From Paenimyroides tangerinum (GTDB taxonomy: Bacteria > Bacteroidota > Bacteroidia > Flavobacteriales > Flavobacteriaceae), in assembly GCF_003865405.1 (NCBI RefSeq), contig NZ_RQVQ01000014.1:1-64000 (forward strand): a stretch of 64,000 nt of DNA, written 5' to 3'. Both the position numbers and the translations under genes were made by a program. The notes under the pieces were generated by a model. That model was not told where the DNA came from, did not search any database, and was given only the letters and a program-made list of their open reading frames with translations. Shown one piece after another: positions 62,674-64,000 of this stretch; within the stretch, counting starts at the first letter, position 1, and each line of letters starts with the position of its first letter.

Positions 62674-64000
62674 TTATTCAGTAATTTTATATATTGTTTC
62701 TCCGAAGTGTTCTTTACCATACAAATCGGTTGCTTTAATTTTAATTTTATATTCACCTACAGGTAAATCAGTTGGGATTTTTGCTGACCACAAATGTGTC
62801 GATTTCATTGACTTCGATGGACGACGTCCTTCCATTGCTTTTTCTGAAACATCCCATTTATAGAAAGTACTCTCATACGCAGGATCGTCATCGTTAGTAT
62901 ACTTCATTTTTTTCCATTCTCGATTGTCTACACTAAACATAACCTCATCAGTTGGCATCCCCATAAATACATTTGCAAAAACTTCGTGTCTACTTTTCTT
63001 TGCTTTTTTTACGGCTTTTGGTGCAAATACATTAATTTGATAATCAGCTGGTTTTCCTGCTACTTTATAATCTACTGTATATTGATTTCCATCAAAATGA
63101 ATAAACGCATAACCTTTTGGAGTTCCATCACGCATTGTTGAAACAGGTACACCTTGTGCATTTTTAACGCCAGAATACCAATCTCCAGAAGTTGTTCCTA
63201 CATTGTATTCGTGATGTGGCTTCGTACGATTAAAACCTTTATCTTTTCCGTAAAATAGTTGTTGCTGAATATGAGTATGTGCAGAAAGTGATAATGTATT
63301 AGGATATTCTGCTAATAAATCGAACAATCTATCTCTATCTTCTACTCTAAACCATTCACCGTTATTATCCGCCAAAGGAATATGATGAGACAAAACAATC
63401 AAATGATCTTTAGGAACGTGTTTTAAATCATTTTCGATAAACTTCAATTGATCTTCTCTAAATCCACCCCAATAGCTTTTCCCATCACGCGGATCTGGAT
63501 ACAAAATATTATCTAAAACAATAAAGTGAACTTTTCCATAATTATATGAATAATTTGCAGGCCCAAAATTCTGCTCAAAAGATTCATCTGAATGCTCATC
63601 GATTTTTGCATCATAATTCATATCGTGATTTCCGATTACATTGTACCAAGGCAAGCCAATTTCCTTAATCGCGTTTTTATAAGGTAAATGAAGATCTAAA
63701 TCATCACCTACTAAATCTCCTAAACTGATTCCAAATACCGCTTTATTACTATCAATTTCATTAACAATACCATCCTTAAAGTACTGAATTTCTTCAAGAT
63801 TATAAGCTTGCGGATCACCAAAAGTATACGCAGTAAACTGCTCTGATTCTTGAAAAGGAACTAAAGCAAAGTTGATTTCTTTCGGCAACTTACCTGTTGG
63901 TTTAATTCCCTTATATTTTGATTCTGGTGAACCTGTTGGACGGTAGTTATAATAAAATTGAGGCAAGTTGTACTCATCTAACAAAAATTGATACGAATTC
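62674..64000 (-). CDS. Calcineurin-like phosphoesterase with C-terminal domain (5' end outside window)
   Basis: The frame is open to the right edge, so the start and any signal peptide are missing; 442 residues are visible. The metallophosphoesterase core has GDPQAY, LGDLVGDDLDLH, VIGNHDMNYDAK, LSHHIPLADN and LSAHTHIQQQ, the metal-binding set of calcineurin-like enzymes. The N-terminal GSPESKYKGIKPTGKLP and the C-terminal beta domain (about 300-442; EYKIKIKATDLYGKEHFGET) fit the MetallophosN/C architecture of exported Bacteroidota enzymes. The substrate is unknown. A TTG at 63984 is not the true start. Confidence 0.88.
   Translation of the reverse strand, partial: NSYQFLLDEYNLPQFYYNYRPTGSPESKYKGIKPTGKLPKEINFALVPFQESEQFTAYTFGDPQAYNLEEIQYFKDGIVNEIDSNKAVFGISLGDLVGDDLDLHLPYKNAIKEIGLPWYNVIGNHDMNYDAKIDEHSDESFEQNFGPANYSYNYGKVHFIVLDNILYPDPRDGKSYWGGFREDQLKFIENDLKHVPKDHLIVLSHHIPLADNNGEWFRVEDRDRLFDLLAEYPNTLSLSAHTHIQQQLFYGKDKGFNRTKPHHEYNVGTTSGDWYSGVKNAQGVPVSTMRDGTPKGYAFIHFDGNQYTVDYKVAGKPADYQINVFAPKAVKKAKKSRHEVFANVFMGMPTDEVMFSVDNREWKKMKYTNDDDPAYESTFYKWDVSEKAMEGRRPSKSMKSTHLWSAKIPTDLPVGEYKIKIKATDLYGKEHFGETIYKITE

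Noticed and set aside
62639-62863. Short plus-strand frame opposite the phosphoesterase gene
   Set aside because: It starts inside the purE terminator and is antisense to a clear metallophosphoesterase C-terminal domain.

Overview
The window is a chromosomal segment of a member of the Bacteroidota, most likely a flavobacterium (Flavobacteriaceae; the genus cannot be fixed from sequence alone). The signs are low GC, AT-rich gaps, start codons without clear Shine-Dalgarno sequences, Bacteroidota-type promoters (TTTG, about 19 bp, TAnnTTTG), a choice-of-anchor-L surface protein with flavobacterial repeat modules, an S46 dipeptidyl-peptidase, and zinc-ligand-free forms of ribosomal proteins S14 and L36. 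No rRNA, tRNA, CRISPR array, insertion sequence or prophage was seen.

Layout. 1-3370 (-): 5' part of a very large secreted repeat protein running off the left edge. 3496-9028: Fe-S carrier (NifU family), a DUF255 thioredoxin-fold protein, a small exported protein, a flavin-dependent monooxygenase and a MarC membrane protein. 9066-14000 (-): two arginine-deiminase-superfamily enzymes, citrate synthase, enolase; then carA. 15233-32212 (-): one long ribosomal run transcribed from a consensus promoter at 32267-32297, in the order rpsL-rpsG-fusA-rpsJ-rplC ... secY-infA-rpmJ-rpsM-rpsK-rpsD-rpoA-rplQ, with no tuf and with adk elsewhere (56440). Two structured spacers, before rplC and before rpsD, look regulatory. 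32388-38386: an Omp85-family outer-membrane protein, rlmB, an unknown protein with kinase-like motifs, a rhomboid protease and rarA. 38419-42678 (-): an exported protein, a YjjG-like nucleotidase and a probable metal-handling ABC module (CxxC exported protein, FtsX permease with a histidine-rich loop, ATPase), then radC. 42798-50312 (-): mpl and a cluster of exported proteins including two large tandem paralogues. 50398-57558 (-): S46 peptidase, exported protein, obg, a CBS-domain membrane protein, adk, hpt. 57679-62607 (+): an unknown helical protein, purK and purE. 62674-64000 (-): a calcineurin-like phosphoesterase running off the right edge.

The most interesting region is 59453-62104. purK and purE, often neighbours, are separated here by an AT-richer cassette: a small membrane protein, an antitoxin-like gene, the wreck of its RelE/ParE-type toxin (two in-frame stops), and an AAA/ABC-type ATPase coupled to an HNH-nuclease-like protein. 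The last pair resembles Septu-type (PtuA-PtuB) anti-phage systems. Other points worth attention are the histidine-rich FtsX loop beside a CFFCG protein, an exact 43-bp repeat that gives two adjacent genes the same leader and signal-peptide start, and promoters that decide several start codons.
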